This document shows, in pieces, positions 11,398-21,636 of a stretch of 64,000 bases of DNA. This DNA comes from Dama dama (taxonomy: Eukaryota > Chordata > Mammalia > Artiodactyla > Cervidae). The DNA lies in NCBI RefSeq assembly GCF_033118175.1, contig NC_083701.1, forward strand, positions 72,602,001 through 72,666,000, written 5' to 3'. Both the position numbers and the translations under genes were made by a program. How positions within the stretch are numbered: position 1 is the first letter of the stretch; each line of letters begins with the position of its first letter. Below the pieces are notes generated by a model that saw only the letters and a program-made list of their open reading frames with translations, was not told the origin of the DNA and searched no databases.

Positions 11398-12402
11398 TTC
11401 AGTTCAGTTCAGTTCAGTCACTCAGTTGTGTCCGACTCTTTGCAACCCCGTGAATCGCGGCACGCCAGGCCTCCCTGTCCATCACCAGCTCCCGGAGTTT
11501 ACTCAAACTAGTGTCCATCAAGTCGGTGATGCCATCCAGCCATCTCATCTTCTGTTGTCCCCTTCTCCTCCTGCCCTCAATCCCTCCCAGCATCAGGGTC
11601 TTTTCTAATGAATCAACTCTTTGCATCAGGTGGCCAAAGTATTGGAGTTTCAGCTTCAACATCAGTCCTTCCAATGAACACCCAGGACTGATCTCCTTTA
11701 GGATGGACTGGTTGGATCTCCTTGCAGTCCAAGGGACCCTCAAGAGTCTTCTCCAACACCACAGTTCAAAAGCATCAATTTCTCTGTGCTCAGCTTTCTT
11801 TATAGTCCAACTCTCACATCCATACATGACTACTGGAAAAACCATAGCCTTGACTAGACGGACCTTTGTTGGCAAAGTAATGTCTCTGCTTTTTAATATG
11901 CTGTCTAGGTTGGTCATAACTTTCCTTCCAAGGAGTAAGTGTCTTTTAATTTCATGGCTGCAGTCACCATCTGCAGAGATTTTGGAGCCCAAAAAAATAA
12001 AGTCTGACACTGTTTCCACTGTCTCCCCATCTATTTCCCTTGAAATGATGGGACCAGATGCCATGATCTTAGTTTTCTGCATGTTGAGCTTTAAACCAAC
12101 TTTTTCATTCTCCTCTTTCACTTTCATCAAGAGGTTCTTTAGTTCTTCTTCACTTTCTGCCATAAGGGTGGTGTCATCTGCATATCTGAGGTTATTGATA
12201 TTTCTCCCGGCAACCTTGATTCCAGCTTGTGCTTCCTCCAGCCCAGCATTTCTCATGATGTACTCTGCATATAAGTTAAATAAGCAGGGTGACAATATAC
12301 AGCCTTGATGCACTCCTTTTCCTATTTGGAACCAGGCTGTTGTTCCATGTCCAGTTCTAACTCTTGCTTCAGGACCTGCATACAGGTTTCTCAAGAGGTT
12401 GA
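11398..12402 (-). mobile_element. BovB LINE, 1-kb 3' fragment
   Basis: Antisense BovB, from four TTCAG units at its 3' terminus (11398-11416) through the RT motif B region near 12300-12330. It is one of the best preserved copies here, with a continuous coding frame on the minus strand. 5' truncation is near 12402. No clear target duplication. Confidence 0.93.
11414..12394 (-). pseudogene. BovB RT C-terminal half, uninterrupted 326-codon frame
   Basis: The minus-strand frame is open across 326 codons. In order it shows: 'LYAGPEARVRTGHGTT' (residues 4-19), motif B 'GKGVHQGCILSPCLFNLY' (27-44), catalytic motif C 'YADDTTLMAE' (77-86), 'KVGLKLNMQKTKIM' (100-113), and the C-terminal region 'MYGCESWTIKKAEH', 'AFELWCWRRLLRVPW' and 'LKLQYFGHLM' to the natural end. 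The YADD aspartates are intact. The endonuclease and motif A are missing because the element is 5'-truncated, so it cannot work alone and has no promoter. The absence of stops suggests a comparatively young insertion. Confidence 0.85.
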
Positions 12403-12959
12403 GGAGGTAATAATCTTTTGGGGGAAGTTAGATGCCTTATCTAATTTGCATTATCATTTGAAATCCAAGTGCTACTTGGGGACTATTCTGGCCCCATAAG
12501 GGGCCATTACGAGGCAGATACAGCTTGTACTAGAGATTCTAATCTTCACTTGTGTGTGTGTATGTGTATCTATGTATGTTTAAAAAATGATAGATTCTGT
12601 ATTCTTGCTCATTGTTGAATTGCCCTTTTTGAAATATAAATATAGATATAGAATACTTGGAACATAGAAAAAAAAGCATGGCAAAAATATTTTAATCATA
12701 TCGCTTTCTCTGTTTTGCCATCTATCTTAACACATTGTAATGTTTACTACATGAAATACAAATGCTGCAAAGTCAATAGGAATATTTATGTGCAAACTAC
12801 CTTATGTAGTATTTCCTAAATGTTGGACCACAACTTTATATTCTAAGAAGGTCAAATTCTAAGGAGTTAAGGTTCTGAAAAATGCAACAACACGCCTCTG
12901 GGATTGAAATATATTAAGTTTGAGAAGGGTGAAAACTTAATTGGGAACGCTTGCATAGC
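12403..12959. other. unique sequence
   Basis: No feature beyond a short (TG)n-like stretch at 12550-12575. Confidence 0.5.
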
Positions 12960-13202
12960 ACCTATGGTAATGATTACCACAGTTTTAGATATTTTGTATA
13001 CATTACTGTAATTATCCTGCTGATTGCCTGACAGTATAGGCATGTTAATAAGATGAAAAAAAACTTTGTACAGATGAAAAAACTGAGACTCCTATGGGGT
13101 TTAAAAGGTTGTATAAGACACAGAGTGAACCCATCTTACAGAGAGGTTCACAAATCCCAACCATCTAGAGCTAATGCCAGGATCTAAACCATTACACTAT
13201 GT
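12960..13202 (-). mobile_element. MIR SINE fragment
   Basis: Antisense MIR pattern: 'CAGATGAAAAAACTGAGAC' at about 13072-13090, followed by 'ACACAGAGTGAACCC' and 'CCAGGATCTAAACCATTACACTATG', which is the complement of the MIR tRNA-derived start. Confidence 0.6.
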
Positions 13203-13433
13203 TTGCACCAAGTTCTGCTCTTTCCTTCCTTCCCTCCCTTCCTACCACACTCCCTCACATACCCATTCATTCATTCTTTTTATTATTAGGCCGTGAAGAT
13301 TAATCTGAAAAAGAAAATCTGTGAAAATTTTCCCATTCATTGACATATCCAGAAACATTGACCCTAAACAACCCAGCAATAGACTTATCTAATGCAGTAT
13401 CTTCACATACGGATAATTGCATTTTATCAGAAA

Positions 13434-13608
13434 ATTTGTAAGACGAGATTGTTTCTAATATTTTTAATTAAATACACTGAGCAATCTAATTGAGTATGTT
13501 TTTAAAGAGGATTCTTTTGACTGTACTCCCCAAATCACAGCATTTAGATACTTTTTGTAACTGTTAGGCCCTCTGTAATGTACTGGCTATTATTTTACTA
13601 AATCTTCC
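13434..13608. repeat. long direct repeat, copy 1 (5' flank of L1)
   Basis: A 175-bp segment that reappears beyond the L1 at 14761-14906 plus 15606-15631. Shared blocks include GAGCAATCT, ATTCTTTTGA, ACTCCCCAAATCA and CATTTAGATACTTTT. By eye the two copies are about 85-90% identical. It ends exactly where L1 sequence starts. Confidence 0.85.
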
Positions 13609-14760
13609 AAAGAAAACATACAGATGGCCAAGAGCCGCATGAAAAGCTGTTCGGTATTGCTAGTTACTGGAGAAATGAAAGTCAAAACTGTAATGAGATA
13701 TCATCTCACACCAGCCACAACGGCTATCCTCAAAAACTCCATGAACAACAAATGCTGGTGAGGGTTTGGAGAGAAGGCAACCTTCCTACACTGTTGGTGG
13801 GAATGCAAATTGGTACAGTCACTATGGAGGACAGCATGGAGGTTCCTTAAAAAACTAAAAATAGAGCTACCATATGACCCTGCCATCCCACTCCTGGGCA
13901 TATAGCCAAAAAGAAACATGATCTGAAAGGGTACAAACACCCCAGTGTTCATTGTAGAGCTGTTTACAATAGCCAAGACAGGGAAGTAAATTAAATGTCC
14001 ATTGACAGAGAAATGGATAAAGAAGATGTGGTGTATATTGTATATACAGTGGAATATTACTCAGCCATTAAAAAGAATGTAATAATGCTATTTGCAGCAA
14101 CATGGATAGATCTAGTCATTGTCATACTCAGTGAAATAAACCAAACAGAGAAAGAGAAATATTGTATCATATCTCTTATACGTGGAATCTTAAAAGAAAT
14201 GACAGAAATGAACTTATACTTACAAAAGAGAAATAGACTCACAGACTTAGAAAACAAACTAATGGTTGCCAAGGAGTTTGAGACTGACATGTATACTCTG
14301 CTATATTTAAAATGAATAACCAACAATGTCCTACTGTATAGCACAGGGAACTCTGTTCAGTGTTATATGGCAGCTTGGATCGAAGGCGAGCTTGGAGGAG
14401 AATGAAAACGTGTATATGTATAACTGAGTCCCTTCACTGCTCACCTGAAACCATCACAACATTACTTGCTAATCAGCTATGTGTGCTCATTCACTCAGTC
14501 GTGTCCAACTTTTTATGACACTCAGGATCGTAACCCACCAGGCTCTTCTGTCCATGGAATTTCCCAAGCGAGAATACTGGAGTGGGTTACCACTTCCTCC
14601 TCCAGGGAAGCTTCCGGACCCAGGGATTGAACCCACGTCTCATGTGTTTCCTGCATTGTCAGACTGATTCTTTACCACTGCACCACCTGAGAAGCCCTGT
14701 TAATCAGCTATACCTCAATATAAAATAAAAGTTTTAAAAAAGGAAAGTTAAAAAAATACA
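13609..14760 (+). mobile_element. L1 LINE, 5'-truncated 3' end (interrupted by SINE)
   Basis: Sense L1, from the very end of ORF2 through the 3' UTR: 'AAAACATACAGATGG', 'GAGATATCATCTCACACC', 'TGGTGGGAATGCAAATTGGT', 'CTACCATATGACCC', 'GGAATATTACTCAGCCATTAAAAAGAA', then 'TACCTCAATATAAAATAAAA' and an A-rich tail at 14732-14758. A SINE splits it at 14481-14700. Stops throughout; inactive. Confidence 0.92.
14481..14700 (-). mobile_element. Bov-tA SINE nested in L1
   Basis: Antisense SINE with an 11-bp perfect target duplication TAATCAGCTAT at 14470-14480 and 14701-14711. The duplicated bases are L1 3' UTR sequence, so the SINE is younger than the L1. Confidence 0.95.
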
Positions 14761-14906
14761 ATTCCTAAGAAAAGATTGTAATATTTTTTAACTAAATGCA
14801 TTGAGCAATCTGATTAAGTGCATTTTTAAAAAAGATTCTTTTGATTATACTCCCCAAATCAAAGCATTTAGATACTTTTGTTAACTATTATGCCTTCTAG
14901 AATGTA
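14761..14906. repeat. long direct repeat, copy 2, first part
   Basis: Counterpart of 13434-13582, starting immediately after the L1 A-rich tail. Interrupted by a BovB at 14907. Confidence 0.85.
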
Positions 14907-15605
14907 TTCAGTTCATTGCTCAGTCCTTTCTGACTCTTTGCAACCCCATGGACTGCAGCACGCCAGGCCTCCCTGTCCATCACCAACTCCCGGAGTTTAC
15001 TCAAACTCATCTCCATTGAGTCGGCGAAGCCATCCAACCATCTCATCCTCTGTCGTCCCCTTCTCCTCCCGCCTTCAATCTTTCCCAGCATCAGGGTCTT
15101 TTCCAGTGAGTCAGTTCTTCACATCAAGTGGCCAAAGTATTGGAACTTGAGCTTTAGCATCAGTCCTTCCAATGAACACCCAGGACTGATATCCTTTAGG
15201 ATGGACTGGTTAGATCTCCTTGCAGTCCAAGGGACTCTCAAGAGTCTTCTCCAACACCACAGTTCAAAAGCATCAATTCTTTGTCACTCAGCCTTCTTTA
15301 TAGTCCAACTCTCACATGACTACTGGAAAAGCCATAGCTTTAATTAGACAGACCTTTGTCAAAAAGGTAATATCTCTACCTTTGAGTATGCTGTCTAGAT
15401 TGGTCATAGCTTTTCTGCCAAGGAGGAAGTGTCTTTTAATTTTATGGCTGCAGCCACCATCTACAGTGATTTTGCAGCCTCCCAAAATAAAGTCTGTCAC
15501 TCTTTCCATTGTTTTCCCCGTCTATTTGCCATGAAGTGATCGGACTGGATGCCATGATCATTTTTTGAATGTAGAATTTTAAGGCAGCCTTTTCACTCTC
15601 TTTCA
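14907..15605 (-). mobile_element. BovB LINE 3' fragment inside direct-repeat copy 2
   Basis: Antisense BovB of about 700 bp, with its 5' truncation near the 'TTTTCACTCTCTTTCA' point. Comparison with copy 1 of the direct repeat shows the empty site (AATGTA joined to CTGGCTATT), so both ends are well defined although no obvious target duplication exists. An internal loss of a few bases is seen at about 15317 (the missing 'CATCCATA'). Confidence 0.9.
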
Positions 15606-15631
15606 TTGGCTATTGTTTTATTAAATCTTCC
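15606..15631. repeat. long direct repeat, copy 2, second part
   Basis: Matches 13584-13608 and ends at the same AAATCTTCC as copy 1. Confidence 0.8.
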
Positions 15632-15835
15632 ATTCATTGATTTATTCATTCAGTAAATAGTTTTCAACATCCATTATGTGGTAGTGCAAACACTTCTCTG
15701 GAACTCAAAGGTGGACAAAATTAGACATAGTCCCCTTTCTCACATAATTTATGGTACTTGTGAAAGACTGATATTCATCCAATAACTATTGAAATAAGGG
15801 TAAAATTCCAATGTGATAAGTCCTACAGAAACCTA
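15632..15835 (-). mobile_element. L2-like ancient repeat fragment
   Basis: The sequence follows the familiar antisense pattern: 'CATTCATTGATTTATTCATTCAGTAAATA', then 'CATCCATTATGTGGTAGTGCAAAC', then 'GACAAAATTAGACATAGTCCCC', then 'GTGATAAGTCCTACAG'. Family assignment is tentative. Confidence 0.4.
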
Positions 15836-17952
15836 GAAGGACCCTATGCTATAATAATTTTTTTAAGTAGGGGATTCATATTAGTTTGGGAAATATAAAA
15901 ATACATCTTTGTACAAGTGACCTTTGCACTGATAACTGAAAGATAATAAGAGCTTACCATCTACCACTGACACACTGCTGCTTGTATGGAATAAGCTCTT
16001 AAAGAGGAGCGATTTGAAATAATTATCTCAGTGCACTGTCCTGTACAGTTGGTCCCTTAATATTTGTTTCTTGATGATGACATTAAAACTGACAATTAAT
16101 TATCTCTGAGAACTCATCAAAACTTTCTGCCTAAAGCTGATGCACTGGTATTCCATTTAAGGACTCACTGCCTGGAGATTTCAATGGCCAGTCTACTGGA
16201 TCTGAAAGGTTGAAATCTCTCCAGGAGACTTGAGGATATATATTGAATTTGGGATCTCAGGACCACTGTGCCTCAGTGACCCTCATTGTCATATAGATGT
16301 GTAACAAAAGAGATGAGGGTTGTATTGATGTATCTGCCTTTTTACATTGCACTGTTTGCCGAAGCTGCATGCATCACTGCTGAATGAAAACGTCAGATAG
16401 GATCACAAAGCTAGCCTCAGGGTTGTACCAATTCTCATTACCCAAGTCTTGTAAACTTGGTGTATATCCCACAATATACAGAGTACTAAATACTGTAACA
16501 AAGACAAGTGCACTGTTTATCAGAGACTCTATAATTTTGAGATAAATGTTTTATACCATAAGTCTTATAAAAACTGACTATATATTTTACTGAGGCCAGA
16601 CCATTACAGTTCAAAGAGTCTATTAGTCTTTTCCTTACAGATAATGACATTTACTGGCAAAACAACTCCCCAGATGCCTTTTGGGTGACATTTTAAGCTT
16701 AAAGAAATAAACTGAAGATATTTTTCCCCTATTAGTCATTATTGGAATCTCTTAAAGCTGTTTTATTCTCTCCTCCTTCTCCCCGTTCAGCCCTCCTTTC
16801 CTTTATTCTTTCTCTCTCTTTTTATTTCTGTCACATTCATCACTCAATATAACTTTTTCCCTGGCTGAAATGCTTCCCTTATGTCTTTGATTTAGTCTTG
16901 GTGAGCTAATTATATTCACTAAATAGATAAAAGTCAAATATGAAACTAGACAAAATTTTGGCCTAGAGTTCAGAGCTCATTCAAAGGAATCACACAAATT
17001 TTCATTTCTCTTCCAAAGCATCTGAGATACCATCCAGTAGTCACAATTTAAAAAAAGAAAGAAAAAAACAAAGCTTATTCTAATGTACCAGGTACATTAA
17101 TCCCAGACATTGTCCATAAAAATATATCTAGCCTTTGAATGATGCCAGTTTTCCTAAGAGAGAATCTTTTTCTTTAGGAAAACAGTTAAATTAGTGGGAA
17201 ATAAACTGAGTCCAGTCAGTGATTGAGATGATGGTTCCTTTTTAAAGGTTTCTTTATTTTGGTCTGCTCTTACTGGTGAGGTGTGGTCCTTAAAAGTCTC
17301 AACTGAAAATCTAGGTTTGATTACCAGAGCCCATTTTCTTTGGAAAGGCATGAAATCCTTTTCTTATTTCCCCATTCACGTGGGACTTCTGAAGTCTCTG
17401 GCCAGTTTTAGCCTCTCATATGTCAATTTCTGCTCAAGTTTTCAGCATCTTGTATACAATTTTGTAACTGGTAGAATTTCTCGAGGGGGAAAAAAAAATA
17501 AAACTTCTTTTTTTAAAAAATCTTGTCGTTTAGTGTGGTGTCTGTTTTTATAACCCGGAACTTCAGTTTTTATCTACTCAGCCTTATGCAACTGGAAGAC
17601 ACTGAGATGCAGTTTCCTCCTTGGTCCACATTTTCTGGATGGGCCAACAGACACTTCGAGACTCACCATAAGATATTTCTTCTTCCTGACATCTTAGTCC
17701 TTTAAGTCTAGCTTCCTTCTTCTTCCAAGGCCTTCGAACAGCTTTTTCCTTGTTTTCTGTTGCTTGTGTGTATGTGTGTGTGTTATCTAGCTTCTTTTTT
17801 TCTCTTGATAGGAACATTGATGTTATAGAACCTAACCACTTGAGCTGGAGCTATTTCAAACAAAACAGATCCTACCTATTACAAAATACATTCCTCATTT
17901 TCAGCGGTCCTCCCTCTTATAATACTTTTAGGGATTTTAGTGAAAAAATGAT
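15836..17952. other. unique sequence
   Basis: No repeat or gene recognised. Contains low-complexity pyrimidine tracts (16770-16830) and a (TG)n tract at 17765-17785. The frames at 17281-17553 and 17523-17705 have no supporting features. Confidence 0.5.
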
Positions 17953-18153
17953 AGTGTTAGCCACTCAGTTGTGTTTGACTCTTTGCCACTCCATGGACTG
18001 TAGCTGGTCAGGCTCTTCTGTTCCATGGGATTTCCCAGGCAAGAGCAATGGAGTGGGTTGTCATTCCCTTCTCCAGGGGATTTTACCAACCCAGGGATCA
18101 AACCTGGGTCTCCTCCACTGCAGGGAGATTCTTTACCATCTGAGCCACCACAC
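17953..18153 (-). mobile_element. Bov-tA SINE
   Basis: Antisense SINE ending in the tRNA head complement 'GATTCTTTACCATCTGAGCCACCA' at 18128-18151. Followed by a T-rich tract at 18177-18192. Confidence 0.9.
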
Positions 18154-18651
18154 GTTGTCCCTCTTACTTTTCTTCATTTTTTTTTTTTTTTAAGGGATTT
18201 TATGGTGTATCCAAATTGGCAATCTTAGTCACTCTCATTTCAAGGAAAGAAGGAAATCCTGCAAGGATCTGTGAGAATGATTGCTGCTGCTATCATGTCA
18301 ACACAGTGTCACTTGAGGTCCTGAGTTCAGTGTTATCTTTAACATCAGGGTACCAATAAGATATATTTTTCATTATAGAATTACCACCAGTAACAATCAA
18401 AACATACCTTTTTTTCTCAGTTAAAATTCTACAATTTGCAGAATTCTTCTAATATACTGGCTAAAAGAATGCAGCATCCCCAAAGGCTGAGAAGTAGAAT
18501 AGTAAGAATCAGTGAATAAGGATGCCATGTATGAATGTGTCACTCATGCTCTACTTAAAAGTAATGTAGGAGTGATTGGTCAAAGAGGCTTAGAGAACAT
18601 CTAAGAATTGGACACAAGTCTTCTCTAGAAATGTTGCTAGAAAATATACCC
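18154..18651. other. unique sequence
   Basis: Nothing supported. Confidence 0.5.
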
Positions 18652-18660
18652 TTGGTTTGA

Positions 18661-18979
18661 AGTGAAAGTGAAAGTTGCTCAGTCGTGTCCGACTGTTTAT
18701 GACCCCATGGACTATACAGTCCATGGAATTCTCCAGGTCAGAATACTGGAGTGGGTAGCCTTTCCCTTCTCCAGGGGATCTTCCCAACTCAGGGACTGAA
18801 CCCAGGTCTCCCACATTGCAGACAGGCAGATTCTTTACCAGCTGAGCCACAAGGGAAGCCCAAGAATACTGGAGGGGGTAGCCTTTACCTTCTCCAGCAG
18901 ATCTTCCCTATTCAGGAATCAAACTGGAGCCTTCTGCATTGCAGGCAGATTCTTTACCTACTGAGCTATCACGGAAGCT
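18661..18979 (-). mobile_element. Bov-tA SINE, dimeric tRNA head
   Basis: Antisense: tail GTGAAAGTGAAAG, body, then two tRNA-head units in tandem (about 18770-18862 and 18863-18979). Flanked by TTGGTTTGA at 18652-18660 and 18980-18988. Confidence 0.93.
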
Positions 18980-18988
18980 TTGGTTTGA

Positions 18989-19850
18989 GAAGGTACAATT
19001 ATATGGTGGATCATTCACTTCCTACTGATGTAGTCAATTCTACTTCCAAAAAACTCTAGTTGTTAGATATTGACTATATATTGAACCAAAACCTCACCTG
19101 GTCTGAGTACTGTCTCTTGAGACTACAAGAACTAGGTTTAATGTCCTGTAATCTGGTACACTTTAGGTATGTTAAGACAGCTGCCACATTTCTTGCATGT
19201 TTATCTCCAAGAGGCCACAGTTCTGGCTTCTGAATTGGCACAGTCTCAGATTTTCACTTGCTGGTTTATTTTCTTCTGGAAGTGCTCCAGCTTAAACATG
19301 CCTTTTTGCTACTGGGTCCAAAATTGTACTTAAAATTCAGGTGTGTTCTGAATAACCCAGAATGTCATAACCCCTGCTACCTTTAGAAAAAATATTCTCT
19401 ATACAATGTGATTTATTCATTTTGAGATGTAATTAGCATCTTGATATTACAGTATTAACATGCTATCTCTCTACTACCAGCTAAAGCAATTGAATAGATG
19501 TCTCCCAAAATACTTTATTCTTACTCTTTGTATTTTTTTAAATCACAAGTTATTCTTATTAAAGTTTAGTTTTTAAGAATTACTTTATTATTTTTGTCTA
19601 TTAAGGTTTTTTTGGAGCTTCAGTTTCTCATAACACTTTAAAAATACATTGCCATGCCCATTTAGCCAAGAACTCATTACCTTTTAACATCCTCCAAAAA
19701 AAATACATTGTTGTGATTGATTTCATTGCAAGTTACTATTCTTCATGCAGCTTGTTCCTATGTGATACTAATACAAATGGATGAAAAGTGAGCTTTGTTT
19801 TTATTTCTCTTGTTTCTTTTTAGAAAATAATTTTGCTCAGTACTATGGGA
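18989..19850. other. unique AT-rich sequence
   Basis: No supported feature. Confidence 0.5.
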
Positions 19851-19857
19851 ATATAAA

Positions 19858-20079
19858 GGCTTCCCTGGTAGCTCAGCTGGTAAAGAATTTGCCTGCAATG
19901 CGAGAGACGTGGGTTTGATCCCTGGGTTGGGAAGATCCCCTGGAGTGGGGCATGGCAACCCACTCCTGTATTCTTGCTTGGAGAATCCTCATGGACAGAG
20001 GAGCCTGGCAGGTTACAGTCTATGGGGTCGCAAAGATTAAGACACGACTGAACGACTAAACACAGCACAGCACAAAGTG
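19858..20079 (+). mobile_element. Bov-tA SINE
   Basis: Sense SINE with A-box GCTCAGCTGGTAAAGAA and a B-box with one change (GGTTTGATCCC). The tail ends in a small CACAG/CACAG run (20061-20072). A likely target duplication ATATAAA lies at 19851-19857 and 20080-20086. Confidence 0.92.
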
Positions 20080-20107
20080 ATATAAATGATTGCTTGCAAT
20101 GACATAA

Positions 20108-20604
20108 TGTTGCAGGGAGGAAGCCAATTCTGACTCCATGTTGGAAATGGTTTCCTTGACTTATTTTTCATTGCTTTGTTATTATAATCATAAAGAATGG
20201 CTTGTCTGGAGGACCCTGCCTCTCTGCTCGACTATAAACTAAAGTGCCTTTGTTCAGCTCATGCAGAGAGAGTTTGTCCCTGCCCACCTGTGAACAGGAG
20301 AGATTAACACATCACTTTGAAAGGCAGGCCATTCCTTTGGAGATGCTTTGCCAAGGGTGAAGACCCTTTCAATTTCTTCCCTCTCTGTTCTGCCTTTTGA
20401 CTTTAGTTCCTCATTGCTTCTTCCTCTAATCTAGAAAAGAATCTGGCTTCCAGACCCTGATAAATGGTTACTTTGAGGGGCTAGTCTGCCATCTTCTCGG
20501 TCTACCAGCTCCCCAATTAAAGTCTCTTCCTTGCCTCAACACCTCATCTGTCAGATTCACTGTCCTCTCGGGCAGTGAGCAGGACGAGCCTGGACTCGGT
20601 AACA
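20108..20604 (+). mobile_element. solo LTR, ERV class I-like, group B copy 1
   Basis: Starts TGTTGCAGGG and ends GGTAACA. It aligns by eye along most of its length with the LTR at 25955-26470 (shared 'GACTTGTTTTTCATTGCT'-type block, 'CTGCCCACCTGTGAA', 'TCTGCCATCTTCTC' and 'TTGC(C/A)TCAACA'). The AATAAA box is changed to ATTAAA (20516-20521). No clear target duplication. Old enough to have lost its TATA box (TCTAGAAAAG at about 20430). Confidence 0.7.
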
Positions 20605-20617
20605 AGAGTACTTATGT

Positions 20618-20754
20618 GTTACTGTTAGTCACCAAGTCATGTCTGACTCGTTTGCAACCCCTTGGACTGCAGCCCCCCAGGCTCCTCTGTCCATGGAATT
20701 TTTCAGTCAAGAATACTGGAGTGGGTTGCCCTTTCCTTCTCCGGGGGATCTTCC
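20618..20754 (-). mobile_element. Bov-tA SINE, part 1 (split by LTR)
   Basis: Antisense SINE tail and body (TCACCAAGTCATGTCTGACTC onward), interrupted at GATCTTCC by the LTR. It resumes at 21157. Confidence 0.92.
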
Positions 20755-21156
20755 TGTTAGGTAGTTAGTATAGGAAAAAGGAGTCCAGAATGGTGATGGC
20801 TAAAAGACAAGGAAGGGAAAAGCCTGCAAAAATAGAACAAAGGAAGGTCCGAGGACCAGAGTGAAGACCTCAGGGAGAACCAACAGCCTCCTGGCTAGCC
20901 CAATTTACATAGGGCAGACCCAGGGGGAGGAGAAAAAACATAAAAAGAGGAGCAAAACTGAGCTGGGGGCCTCTCTTCCTTCCGCGTCTTTTGGGTCGAC
21001 ATGGCCTCACGCCTTGAAGATGTATTTCCCTTTACTTTCTAAATAAAACTGAGCTGTAACCCTGGCCCATCCGAGGGCTGTGACACTGGTCCATTGGTCA
21101 CTTCAATTTTTTGTTGTGATGAGACAGAAGCAAGGAAATTACAAACTCCCCGGACA
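20755..21156 (+). mobile_element. solo LTR, ERV class I-like, group A copy 1, inserted in a SINE
   Basis: 402 bp, TGTTAGG...CGGACA. Flanked by the 4-bp duplication TTCC at 20751-20754 and 21157-21160, as made by gammaretrovirus-type integrases. It is in the plus orientation, judged from AATAAA at 21042-21047. The TATA-box position reads CATAAAAAG (20939-20947), one base off a TATA box. No internal viral genes are present, so it is a recombined solo LTR. Confidence 0.88.
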
Positions 21157-21222
21157 TTCCCAAACCCAGGTTTCCTGCATTGGCAGGCCGAATTCTTTAT
21201 CAATGAGCCACCTGAGAAGCCC
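21157..21222 (-). mobile_element. Bov-tA SINE, part 2
   Basis: Continuation of the split SINE: B-box complement region, then TTCTTTATCAATGAGCCACCTGAGAAGCC. Confidence 0.92.
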
Positions 21223-21414
21223 AGACTATTTTAGAAATGTATGATGGTGTTAAAATGGAAACAAACTCATCTTTTAATAACATCTGTTGCTCATTGAAGC
21301 AATTAGTTTTAACATCTAAAATATAGAGATACTAATCATTCCATCAGTACACTTATATAAAAGAAAGTGAATTTTATTTTATCTAAAATCACGGTTATTT
21401 TGAATCTCTAGTAT

Positions 21415-21636
21415 CAGTTCAGTCACTCAGTCATGTCCTACTCTTTGTGACCCATGGACTGCAGCACACCAGGCCTCCCTGTCCATCACCAACTCCCAGA
21501 GTTTACTCAAACGCAAGTCCATTGAGTTAGTGATGCCATCCAACCATCTCATCCTCTGTTGTCCCCTTCTCCTCCTGCCTGCAGTCCAAAGGATTCTCAA
21601 GAGTCTTCTCCAACACCACAGTTCAAAAGCATCAAT
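21415..21636 (-). mobile_element. BovB LINE 3' fragment with internal deletion
   Basis: Two non-adjacent BovB 3' segments are fused at about 21579/21580 (CCTCCTGCC joined to TGCAGTCC). About 140 bases present in other copies are missing between them. It ends abruptly at CATCAAT. Confidence 0.9.

Noticed and set aside
14470..14711. Regularly spaced direct repeats that could suggest an array
   Set aside because: These are SINE target duplications. No CRISPR-like repeat/spacer order exists, and the genome is mammalian.
19858..19930. tRNA-like A and B boxes in SINE heads
   Set aside because: These are tRNA-derived SINE promoters without a foldable full tRNA. The same applies to every other Bov-tA head, so no functional tRNA gene is called.
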